DNA of 64,000 bases, from contig NC_092276.1 of the NCBI RefSeq assembly GCF_036320965.1, forward strand, positions 6,983,282 to 7,047,281. Direction: 5' to 3'. This DNA is from Panulirus ornatus. Lineage: Eukaryota; Arthropoda; Malacostraca; Decapoda; Palinuridae. Shown piece after piece: positions 54,297 through 63,459 of this stretch. A model generated the notes under the pieces. The model made no database searches. It was not told the DNA's origin and worked only from the letters and a program-made list of their open reading frames with translations. Every line of letters begins with the position of its first letter. The stretch's first letter is position 1. The translations under genes and the position numbers were made by a program.

Positions 54297-54428
54297 ATCT
54301 TTCTTTTCTTTTTCTTTTAAACTATTCGCCATTTCCCGCGTTAGCGAGGTAGCGTTAGGAACACAGGACTGGGCCTTTTTTGGAATATCCTCACCTGGCC
54401 CCCTCTGTTCCTTCTTTTGGAAAACAAA
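54297..54428 (-). mobile_element. Short non-autonomous element (SNE), 3' half
   Basis: Minus-strand SNE tail: CTTTTAAACTATTCGCC, CCCGCGTTAGCGAGGTAGCG, CACAGGACTGGG and CTTCTTTTGGAAAAC. It stops at a TA-rich run and the 5'UTR half is absent on this strand. Confidence 0.8.
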
Positions 54429-54490
54429 ACATATACATATATATATGTATATATATATGTATATACATGTATATATATATGTGTATATAT
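54429..54490. repeat. TA/TG-rich alternating tract
   Basis: ATACATATATATATG-type alternation directly upstream of a full-length LINE 5' end. Confidence 0.9.
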
Positions 54491-57400
54491 TATCCCTGGG
54501 GATAGGGGAGAAAGAATACTTCCCACGCATTCCTCACGTGTCGTAGAAGGCGACTAGAGGGGACGGCAGCAGGGGGCCAGAAATCCTCCCCTCCTTGTAT
54601 TTTAACTTTCTAAAATGGAAAACAGAAGAAGGAGTCACGCAGGGAGTGCTCATCCTCCTCGTAGGCTTAGATTGGGGTTCTAAATGTGTGTGGATGTAAC
54701 CAAGATGTGAAAAAAGAAGAGATAGGTAGTATGTTTGAGGTAAGGAACCTGGATGTTTTGGCTCTGAGTGAAACGAAGCTCAAAGGCAAAGGGGAAGAGT
54801 GGTTTGGGAATGTCTTGGGAGTAAAGTCAGGGGTTAGTGAGAGGACAAGAGCAAGGGAAGGAGTAGCACTACTCCTGAAACAGGAGTTGTGGGAGTATGC
54901 GATAGAATGTAAGAAAGTAAATTCTAGATTAATATGGGTAAAACTGAAAGTTGATGGAGAGAGATGGGTGATTAATGGTGCATATGCACCTGGGCATGAG
55001 AAGAAAGATCATGAGAGGCAAGTGTTTTGGGAGCAGCTGAATGAGTGTGTTAGTGGTTTTGATGCACAAGACCAGGTTATAGTAATGGGTGATTTGAATG
55101 CAAAGGTGAGTAATGTGGAAGTTGAGGGAATAATTGGTATACATGGGGTGTTCAGTGTTGCAAATGGAAATGGTGAAGAGCTTGTAGATTTATGTGCTGA
55201 GGACTGGTGATTGGGAATACTTGGTTTAAAAAGCGAGATATACATAAGTATACGTATGTAAGTAGGAGAGATGGCCAGAGAGTGTTATTGGATTACGTGT
55301 TATTTGACAGGTGCATGAAAGAGAGACTTTTGGATGTTAACGTGCTGAGAAGTGCAACTGGAGGGATGTCTGATCATTATCTTGTGGAGGCGAAGGTGAA
55401 AATTTGTATGGGTTTTCAGAAAAGAAGAGAGAATGTTGGGGTGAAGAGGGTGGTAAGAGTAAGTGAGCTTGGGAAGGAGACTTGTGTGAGGAAGTACCAG
55501 GAGAGACTGAGTACAGAATGGAAAAAGGTGAGAACAAAGGAGGTAAGGGGAGTGGGGGAGGAATGGGATATATTTAGGGAAGCAGTGATGGCTTACGCAA
55601 AAGATGCTTGTGGCATGAGAAGCGTGGGAGGTGGGTTGATTACAAAGGGTAGTGAGTGGTGGGATGAAGAAGTAAGATTATTAGTGAAAGAGAAGAGAGA
55701 GGCATTTGGACGACTTTTGCAGGGAAAAAATGCAAATGAGTGGGAGATGTATAAAAGAAAGAGGCAGGAGGTCAAGAGAAAGGTGCAAGAGGTGAAAAAG
55801 AGGGCAAATGAGAGTTGGGGTGAGAGAGTATCGTTAAATTTTAGGGAGAATAAGAAGATGTTCTGGAAGGAGGTAAATAAAGTGTGTAAGACAAGGGAGC
55901 AAATGGGAACTTCAGTGAAGGGGGCTAATGGGGAGGTGATAACAAGTAGTGGTGATGTGAGAAGGAGATGGAGTGAGTATTTTGAAGGTTTGTTGAATGT
56001 GTTTGATGATAGAGTGGCAGATATAGGGTGTTTTGGTCAAGGTGGTGAGCAAAGTGAGAGGGTTAGGGAAAATGATTTGGTAAACAGAGAAGAGGTAGTA
56101 AAAGCTTTGCAGAAGATGAAAGCCGGCAAGACAGCAGGTTTGGATGGTATTGCAGTGGAATTTATTAAAAAAGGGGGTGACTGTATTGTTGACTGATTGG
56201 TAAGGTTATTTAATGTATGTATGATTCATGGTGATGTGCCTGAGGATTGGCGGAATGCGTGCATAGTGCCATTGTACAAAGGCAAAGGGGATAAGAGGTG
56301 TAAGTTTGTTGAGTATTCCTGGTAAATTATATAGGAGGGTATTGATTGAGAGGGTGAAGGCATGTACAGAGCATCAGATTGGGGAAGAGCAGTGTGGTTT
56401 CAGAAGTGGTAGAGGATGTGTGGATCAGGTGTTTGCTTTGAAGAATGTATGTGAGAAATACTTAGAAAAGCAAATGGATTTGTATGTGGCATTTATGGAT
56501 CTGGAGAAGGCATATGATAGAGTTGATAGAGATGCTCTGTGGAAGGTACTAAGAATATATAGTGTGGGAGGCAAGTTGTTAGAAGCAGTGAAAAGTTTTT
56601 ATTGAGGATTTAAGGCATGTGTATGTGTAGGAAGAGAGGAAAGTGATTGGTTCTCAGTGAATGTAGGTTTGCGGCAGGGGTGTGTGATGTCTCCATGGTT
56701 GTTTAATTTGTTTTTGGTATGGGGTTGTTAGGGAGGTGAATGCAAGTTTTGGAAAGAGGGGCAAGTATGCAGTCTGTTGTGGATGAGAGAGCTTGGGAAG
56801 TGAGTCAGTTGTTGTTCGCTGATGATACAGTGCTGGTGGCTGATTCATGTGAGAAACTGCAGAAGCTGGTGACGGAGTTTGGTAAAGTGTGTGAAAGAAG
56901 AAAGTTAAGAGTAAATGTTAATAAGAGCAAGGTTATTAGGTACAGTAGGGTTGAGGGTCAAGTCAATTGGGAGGTAAGTTTGAATGGAGAAAAACTGGAG
57001 GAAGTAAAGTGTTTTAGATATCTGGGAGTGGATCTGGCAGCGGATGGAACCATGAAAGCGAAAGTGAATCATAGGGTGGGGGAGGGGGCGAAAATCCTGG
57101 GAGCCTTGAAGAATGTTTGGAAGTCGAGAACATTATCTCGGAAAGCAAAAATGAGTATGTTTGAAGGAATAGTGGTTCCAACAATGTTGTATGGTTGCTA
57201 GGCGTGGGCTATGGATAGAGTTGTGCGCAGGAGGGCGGATGTGCTGGAAATGAGCTGTTTGAGGACAATATGTGGTGTGAGGTGGTTTGATCGAGTAAGT
57301 AATGTAAGGGTAAGAGAGATGTGCGGAAATAAAAAGAGCATGGCTGAGAGAGCAGAAGAGGGTGTTTTGAAATGGTTTGGGCACATGGAGAGAATGAGTG

Positions 57401-58000
57401 AGGAAAGATTGACCAAAAGGATATATGTGTCGGAGGTGGAGGGAATGAGAAGTGGGAGACCAAATTGGAGGTGGAAAGATGGAGTGAAAAAGATTTTGAG
57501 TGATCGGGGCCTGAACATGCAGGAGGGTGAAAGGTGGGCAAGGAATAGAGTGAATTGGATCGATGTGGTATACCGGGGTCGACATGCTGTCAATGGATTG
57601 AATCAGGGCATGTGAAGCATCTGGGGTAAACCATGGAAAGTTCTGTGGGGCCTGGATGTGGAAAGGGAGCTGTCGTTTCGGGCATTATTGCATGAGTGTG
57701 AATGAATGGGGCATTTGTTGTCTTTTCCTAGCGCTACCTCGCACACATGAGGGGGGGAGGGAGATGTTATTCCATGTGTGGCGATGGGAATGAATAAAGG
57801 CAGACAGTGTGAATTGTGTGCATGTGTATATATGTATGTGTCTGTATACATATGTGTACATTGAGATGTATGGGTATGTATATTTGCATGTGTGGACGTG
57901 TATGTATATACATGTGTATGGGGGTGGGTTAGGCCATTTCTTTCGTCTGTTTCCTTGCGCTACATGGCAAACGCGGGAGACAGTGACAAAGCAAAATGAA
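54491..58000 (+). mobile_element. RTE-A LINE, full-length structure with 5'UTR, inactivated
   Basis: Only copy with all parts: 5'UTR (54491 to about 54680: CCTGGGGATAGGGGAG, GTCGTAGAAGGCGACT, AACTTTCTAAAATGG, GATTGGGGTTC), then the endonuclease from LNVCGCNQ-like VCGCNQDVKK with LALSETKL, GAYAPGHEKK, VMGDLNAKV and SDHYLV, linker, RT (FMDLEKAYDRVD, FADDTVLVA), C-terminal domain and extended NQGM-stop (57615), and the long 3'UTR to about 58000. Inactivating changes: frameshift near 55200, TGA in VD-W-LVRL (about 56196), deletion near 56298, TGA at SFY-R (about 56604), frameshift near 56720 and TAG in YGC-E-AWA (about 57201). TATATATT-like flanks are too simple to prove a duplication. Confidence 0.92.
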
Positions 58001-58004
58001 TATA

Positions 58005-58565
58005 ATTATATATATTCTAGTTCTAAACATCACAACCTAAAGACTATTAGGTCTCAAGTGTCCCACCCATGGCCTTTCCTACCGACCAATTTGCAAAATT
58101 TGTGTGATGAGACTATAAAATTCACATGGAGATACACTGATCTGAGAAGCTTTCAAACTGCACAAAAGAGTATTTCATGTCTAACAGCCATAAATTTCGT
58201 AAATCAAAGCATAGGTGCTCAGGGAGCAGAAAGACTACTCCGAATCACCTGGTAAGAAATAAGAGCTTGTATGAGGTACAAACTACTCTTTACTGCTCAT
58301 AATTCTCAATCATTTTCAACTTTTCAATAGTGCTGATGTTTCCTGGATCTCTTAGTACGTTCAAAATTAAGAACACTCTTATCTGCCATGGTTTGATATA
58401 CAAACACAGGTCTTTGTAACATAATAAAGTACTGCAACTGCATGAGAATAAGGTCACCAAGTCTGTATCTGTATAGATTAAGCAGACATTTATCTCAAGA
58501 CTATTAGGCAGTTGCCAAGCTAGTGCTTTGTTTTGTCTTGAAATTTCTGCTTACATTGTGCTTGA
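58005..58565. other. Unique intronic sequence, no gene seen
   Basis: No repeats or convincing exons. The open frame extending from the LINE tail into this region is chance. Confidence 0.5.
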
Positions 58566-58655
58566 GAGTTAGAGATTGGATGTGGGCAAATAAGGCCTTT
58601 TCTACGTCTGTTCCTGCTGCTGTCTTGCTAATGTAGGAAATAGTAAATGAGTATG
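58566..58655 (+). mobile_element. Degraded LINE 3'UTR tail remnant
   Basis: GAGTTAGAGATTGGATG, AATAAGGCCTTTTC and CTGTCTTGCTAATGTAGG resemble a decayed long 3'UTR end. Confidence 0.4.
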
Positions 58656-59069
58656 AAAAAAATATTCTTGTAGGTGCAAAGGCACTTCAGATAGCATTGC
58701 ACTATTACATTATTGTACATCAGTGTAAAACTGTGTATGTGTTCAGAGAGATCACTGGGTGTTAGAAAAATGAAGAAAAATGCAGAGATGATACACAACA
58801 GGCTGTCATGTATCCTGGAATGAGGTCAGGAGCTTACAGACTATTCCATTACCTCCCAGATTAAGTCCTATGGGCCATTTACCTTAGTGGGATAAATTTG
58901 CAATGTAATGGACTTTTATAGAAATTTCCATTACATCCAGAACTCAGTCCACTGGGGTCTGAATGGAATGTTAGAAGCTCAATTTCAGTACAGTGAAGTC
59001 TGTCAGAATAGTGGTTTATTTTTTTTTCATGTTGAAGGCTCCAGTCACATACAGAAAAAAAGACAAGGG
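58656..59069. other. Unique sequence, no gene seen
   Basis: A CATTACCTCCCAGATTAAGTC / TTCCATTACATCCAGAACTC arrangement suggests faint internal repetition near 58848-58950, but nothing is identifiable. Confidence 0.4.
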
Positions 59070-59739
59070 AAAGCATTTATGAATTTTTGAGAAACTGAAA
59101 GACCTGTCTTTTGAAATGTGCCCATTCATAGTTATTGGGAAAGACATGAGAAGGTAGTGTTTTAAAGCTCCAATGCATAAGGAAAGAAGCAGGTAGCAAA
59201 ATAGCCCACCCTTGAGTTGCCGATGGCCACACAATAATCATGTGACGCAGCAGCTTGTCAAGTATTGCATGTTCTAGGGCCACACAAGCAGCCAGCTCTC
59301 GGAAACAAAAAAGTAATACCCATTGAAGAGGGAAAGTGAATCACCATTGTGGCGTAGGGCAAGGGGGTCAAGTTTAGAAGTTAGCTTGGGAGAGTTTATA
59401 AGTCAGACTGCTTTCGACTCATCTCTGTCAAGTAGGGATGCAGAGCTAGAACCATCCAAATGTGAAAGCAGTACTCCATATAAGGATGAATCAATCCCAT
59501 GTATAAACAGAAGAGAACCTTTGGCATCTAAACATGACACCCAGTTTCCCAGAGGCAGACTTAGATATTCCCATAATGTGGCGTTTCCAAGAAAGAGTGG
59601 ATGTTACAGTAATACCAAGTATGTTCATTGAGTCAAGAGGTGGAATTACACAACCATCAAAGGAGAGATGAGAGTTGTGAAGAATTTTTGATAGATATGG
59701 AGGCATTAAACTGTTTATCAATCGAACATCATTTGAAAA
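59070..59739 (-). mobile_element. Jockey-like LINE fragment, post-RT C-terminal region
   Basis: Minus-strand translation in shifting frames: NDVRLINSLMPPYLSKIL, NILGITVTSTLSWKRHI, SKSASGKLGVMFRCQRF, GLIHPYMEYCFHIW, LTSKLDPLPYATM-like, ASHDYCVAIGNSRVGYF-like and VFPNNYEWAHFKRQVF. The ordered blocks (LGITV..LSWKRHI, KSASGKLG, RP.MEYC, final VFP..Y...FK) are characteristic of the region after the RT palm in jockey-superfamily LINEs. It is interrupted by stops and by the insertion at 59748. Confidence 0.72.
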
Positions 59740-59747
59740 GGTATTAT

Positions 59748-60119
59748 ATTTATTTATTTTGCTTTGTCGCTGTCTCCTGCGTTGGCAAGGTAGCGCAAGG
59801 AAACAGACGAAAGAAAGGCCCAACCCACCCACATACATATGTATATACATACACGTCCACACACGCAAATATACATACCTATACATCTCAACATATACAT
59901 ATATACACATGTACATAATTCATGCTCTCTGCCTTTATTTATTCCCATCGCCACCCTGCCACATATGAAATAACAACCCCCTCCCCCTCATGTGCACGAG
60001 GTAGCACTAGGAAAAGACAACAAAGGCCACATTCATTCACACTCAGCCTCTAGCTGTCATGTAATAATGCACCGAACCACAGCTCCCTTTCCACATCCAG
60101 GCCTCACAGAACTTTCCAT
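59748..60119 (-). mobile_element. RTE-A 3'UTR-only insertion with 8-bp TSD
   Basis: GGTATTAT at 59740-59747 and 60120-60127 flanks 372 bp that contain only the long RTE-A 3'UTR (from CCATGGAAAG through the GGGAGCTGTGG box and CATACACATGT tract to the stem-loop) with an (AAATA)n tail. It is an extreme 5' truncation: no codon of the ORF is included. Confidence 0.9.
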
Positions 60120-60127
60120 GGTATTAT

Positions 60128-60570
60128 CCAAAGGTATTATCATGTGTAAATAACCACACAAATGCAAATCTGACATATTAGGTAATCTATGGGATCCAAG
60201 GTTCAACCTGATACTGTAGTGAAGTCTTTGCTTATGCAGTCTGTTTTGTTGTTGCAATATAAATATACATGGTGCTAACTGTTCTGTAATTTATGTCGGT
60301 CTCCATTACAAAATTTCAATGATATTTTGATGTAGTTTGTTGTTTTGAGCTAACCCAACTGATTGTTGAAACTTAAATCATAATTCATTTTTATGACCTA
60401 CACCTCCACAAATGTATCTCAAAAGTCAAAAAATCATCCTCAAGATTATAAAGTTTCCTTTGTATGATTCGGAGCACAAAATGAATGATGCTCATCTATA
60501 AAAGTTTTTCTTGTACTCCATTTTTTTCCTGGAGATAAGCAATCAGTAAAATGACATATATTAAGGTGTT
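60128..60570. other. Unique sequence, no gene seen
   Basis: AT-rich. It may continue the jockey-like fragment interrupted at 59740, but I see no readable motif. Confidence 0.4.
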
Positions 60571-60574
60571 CAAA

Positions 60575-60905
60575 TATGCTTGTCTCCAAAATTCCCAGTC
60601 TGAGGAGGGATTCCAGCATATGGCTCATGGACTAAAAGACGACTCATTTCCAACACTCCCATCCTCTTCCTACAGTTTGTATTTACGGCCCATATGTCAC
60701 ATGCACACAGTACAATCAGGACCACTAAACCATCAAACATACTTATCTTTCCCTTCATAAAGAGCAACCTTTTCCACACACTCCTAAATGCAACAAGGAC
60801 CTCTTCCTCCTTACCCATCCTATGGCTCATTTCAGCTCCTATAGTTCCATCTGCTGCTACCTAAACTCCCAAGTATTTAAAACATGCCAAGTCTTTCAAA
60901 AATAC
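60575..60905 (-). mobile_element. Highly diverged RTE fragment
   Basis: Minus strand: an AADGTIGAEMSHRMG-like segment, VLVAFRSVWKRLLFMKGKIS, MFDGLVVLIVLCACDIWAV and CRKRMGVLEMSRL. This matches RTE-A block by block (ADGTMEAEV.HRVG, GALKNVWKSRTLSRKAKM, MFEGIVVPTMLYGCEAWAM, RRRMDVLEMRCLR) at low identity. Confidence 0.65.
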
Positions 60906-61006
60906 AAATAAAAATATGGCCAAAGCCTATCTTGGGAGATGCATAAGTCTATGTATTCATTTACCCACTGGGTACCAAGAGGGTTAGTGATGGCTGTGTG
61001 GTGAGC
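60906..61006. other. Unique sequence
   Basis: No feature recognised. Confidence 0.4.
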
Positions 61007-61174
61007 CAGCACTTCAGTTGATGTCAAGCTGTACTCCTCTGAACCAGGTAACTGTCTATTCTTTTTGCCTCACCCACATGAAGACTACTGGCATTCTGTC
61101 CAGCACTTCAGTGGATGTCGTATTGCACTTATCTGACCCAGGTAGCTGTCTTTTCTTTTTGCCTCATCCACATG
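61007..61174. repeat. 94-bp period tandem repeat, about 1.8 units
   Basis: CAGCACTTCAGTTGATGTC at 61007 recurs as CAGCACTTCAGTGGATGTC at 61101. Both units continue with a CAGGTA-CTGTCT-TTCTTTTTGCCTCA segment ending CCACATG. Identity is roughly 85 percent by eye. Confidence 0.85.
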
Positions 61175-61189
61175 TTGATGAGGCAAAAA
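61156..61189. repeat. Perfect 13-bp inverted repeat (hairpin)
   Basis: TTTTTGCCTCATC at 61156-61168 and its exact complement at 61177-61189, separated by 8 bases. The left arm is the end of the second tandem unit. Confidence 0.9.
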
Positions 61190-61494
61190 CATACAATCTC
61201 TCCTTGTTATACATAATACTTGACCACATCACTCATTCAGCTCATTCTTCATAACTCTAGATTTTCCTTTGGTTGGGTAAGCATTATGTGCTAGCCTTGC
61301 CTTTTGGCAAAATGGAAGGAATGGTAGATAGAAGCAGTAGGGAGGAATATTTAGGCAGGAACATTAGGTAGAAGCAGACAGTATGAACATTAGGTTAGAG
61401 CCTCTGCAAACACTGCACTAAGAGTTGCCATCTGTCAGTGGCCTATTAGGGGTGAGGCACCAAAGGCTAAGTGCTGGAGTTCACTAGTTATGTA

Positions 61495-61560
61495 AACTCT
61501 ACTGCTGTGGCCACCCTTTAAAGGAGTTCCAGTTGGAACAGGTGTCAGAGATAGAGAGGT
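61495..61560 (+). mobile_element. RTE-B terminal remnant
   Basis: CTACTGCTGTGGCCACCC, GGAGTTCC and GTCAGAGATAGAGAG match the last codons and end of the RTE-B fragments at 42400-42480 and 48990-49056. Confidence 0.5.
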
Positions 61561-61648
61561 AGATAGAAGTGAAGATGAAGAATTTTAGTGAAAATCTTTC
61601 TGAGTATAAAGGGCTCAGTGAATATAATTAAAACAAATAAATACTTAC

Positions 61649-61793
61649 TTAACTTAGATATTTTCTTATGTGAAAATTCCACACTCATTTCTAGTTCTTG
61701 TTTATCATTCTCCAAGCTGTTAATTTGCTGATGTAGCTGCTTTGCTTCCCGTGTCTTGGCATTAAGTAGCTTTTGCAAGCGGAAAGGGGGACT
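61649..61793 (-). CDS. Coiled-coil protein, most upstream exon seen
   Basis: 145 nt on the minus strand with acceptor TTCTT-AG and consensus donor TAA/GTAAGT. It encodes SPPFRLQKLLNAKTREAK, QLHQQINSLENDKQELEM and SVEFSHKKISKL and leaves one base of a lysine codon completed by exon 52363-52466. Heptads start soon after the initial SPPFR. An alternative acceptor AG two bases further in would change the phase at the 5' end. The gene's start and promoter lie to the right of the window. Confidence 0.75.
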
Positions 61794-62084
61794 CTAAGAA
61801 TGGTAAAAATAAAATTCAACATTGCATATATGTATGTCAATATCACTTGCATAACTATTACCTATAATGCAGATTTGCTAAATCACTATCCAATGATACA
61901 CGAAAAAAAAAAATATGATGCATTACAGGTCAATAACTCCAAGTTAATACACAAGACAAATATTTGTTGTGCAGTCATAAAGTACAAATACAGAAGAAGC
62001 TATATATGATATTCTAAGATAACATCAGGTACTACAGAAATCAATTTACAATTAGTAATTTTCCCCTTGTCATGCTTATTACCT
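61794..62084. other. Unique intronic sequence, no gene seen
   Basis: AT-rich. No exon or repeat recognised. Confidence 0.5.
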
Positions 62085-62290
62085 GTTTCCACCCTTAGAA
62101 TGATAGCAAGAGGAACAGAAAATAAACAAAGAAAAATCCCCACTTAGTGCCTTCCTGTTTCTCCATCAGGAAAGCAATGATACAGGGATGGAGATTTCCA
62201 GCCCCTCTCCCACCACTTTAGTTGCTTTTTATGACATACTGGGGATATGCATGTAGTATGCTTTCTACCCTATCCCCATGGTAATTCAAA
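62085..62290 (-). mobile_element. Degraded SNE or RTE-A 5'UTR remnant
   Basis: GGGATGGAGATTTCCAGCCCC, TTTTTATGACATAC and TTTCTACCCTATCCCCA follow the order of the minus-strand 5'UTR half at many substitutions. Confidence 0.6.
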
Positions 62291-62589
62291 GTTAATTTTT
62301 TACATAGAGTATTTCGTACCTCTCGAGCAAGTGTAAGAAGGTGTTAGATTTATAAAAAAGACTAAGCATTGAGTGCTGATGAAAAAAAATATGATTATCA
62401 ATATATTTGTTCCATTCAAACTTAATCTGAAAGAAACACCAGGGGAATACAAAAAATAATCATCCCCAAACACTAACACTACTATTCACAAAAATGGTAT
62501 GGAAAACAAACATTAATGTATATAATCATTTACACATTTGCAAACAAAAAACATGCAAAGACACAAGCACACATGCACATCCTCATTAG

Positions 62590-62880
62590 TAGATCTAGCA
62601 CAGATACTGAAAATATCCTATATGATAAACCACCTGGAAAATGTGATCATTTAGAGCTTGAGTCTGATTATGCGGTAAACAAGGAAATTAACAGTGCAGA
62701 GATGAGACATGACCTGAAAAAGAGATATAACTGTGCAACCTACACAGAACTTAAAAATTTCTGTGAAATTCACAATGGAGCATGAACATGTGTACCTCTA
62801 GCCTCAAAAACTGGGGAGGAAAAATGAAGAATGGTTTAATCAAAGATGTCAAAAAGCAAGGGAGCTATGTAATGTGCAGT
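62590..62880 (+). mobile_element. CR1/jockey-like fragment, endonuclease-RT linker
   Basis: Plus strand: YDKPPGKCDHLELESDYAV, NKEINSAEMRHDLKKRYN and TYTELKNFCEIHNGA, then VPLASKTGEE and a WF/N-like relic in another frame. PPGK.DH is the usual PLGKSDH catalytic end of the endonuclease; the rest fits the linker. Truncated at both ends. Confidence 0.55.
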
Positions 62881-62899
62881 GGTAGAGATATAAGCATCA

Positions 62900-63440
62900 C
62901 TACAGCCAGCCAACGAATAGCAGTCCTGATGATGTTGTGTAGATGAAAGTCATGAGCTCTAGACAAGAAAGTACAGAAAAGGGTGAATGTGATAGAAATG
63001 AAGCGCTCGAAGATAATATGAGATGCGGGGAGTGCTGAGCAAGTACAAAATGATTGGGTTAAAGACAGGTGTAATAATAAGAAGACTATGATTGTCAAAA
63101 CTGAAGGGGGGTGTATTGAAATGGTTTGGACATACGGAAGGATGAGAGAAGAGAGGTTGTTGAAGAGTGTATAAGTATTGCAAGAGAGGAGAACAAAGAA
63201 AAGAGGGAGACTAAATTGGAGATAAAAGTCTTGAGTGCTCAGGGCCTGAACATGCTGTAAGGCTGTAAAGTGGGCATGGGAGAATGAACAGGAAAGATGT
63301 GACATGTGGGGAATATGCTGTCAGTGGACAGAACCAGGGCATATGAAGAAGCTGGCATAAATCACAGAAAAGTTTGTGAGGCCTAGTTGTGGACAGAGGG
63401 CTGTGGTTTCAGTTCATTATACATGACAGCCAAAGACTGC
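62900..63440 (+). mobile_element. Very diverged RTE-A C-terminal and 3'UTR remnant
   Basis: KRVNVIEMKRSKI, NKKTMIVKTEGG, a WFGH-like TYGRMREERLL, KKRGRLNWR and WTEPGHMKKL correspond in order to DVLEMRCLR, NKKSVVERAEEG, FGHMERMSEERL, RRRGRPNWR and LNQGM, followed by a 3'UTR GGCTGTGGTTTCAG box and CATGACAG. Confidence 0.7.
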
Positions 63441-63459
63441 TGAATACCTGGTGAAGTCT

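Noticed and set aside
54491..58000. Claim of a proven target-site duplication for the full-length LINE
   Set aside because: TATATATT-like flanks exist on both sides but lie in TA-rich DNA where such matches are expected.
58878..59283. Small frames on both strands as host exons
   Set aside because: The minus-strand ones are pieces of the jockey-like LINE C-terminus; the plus-strand ones are shadows.
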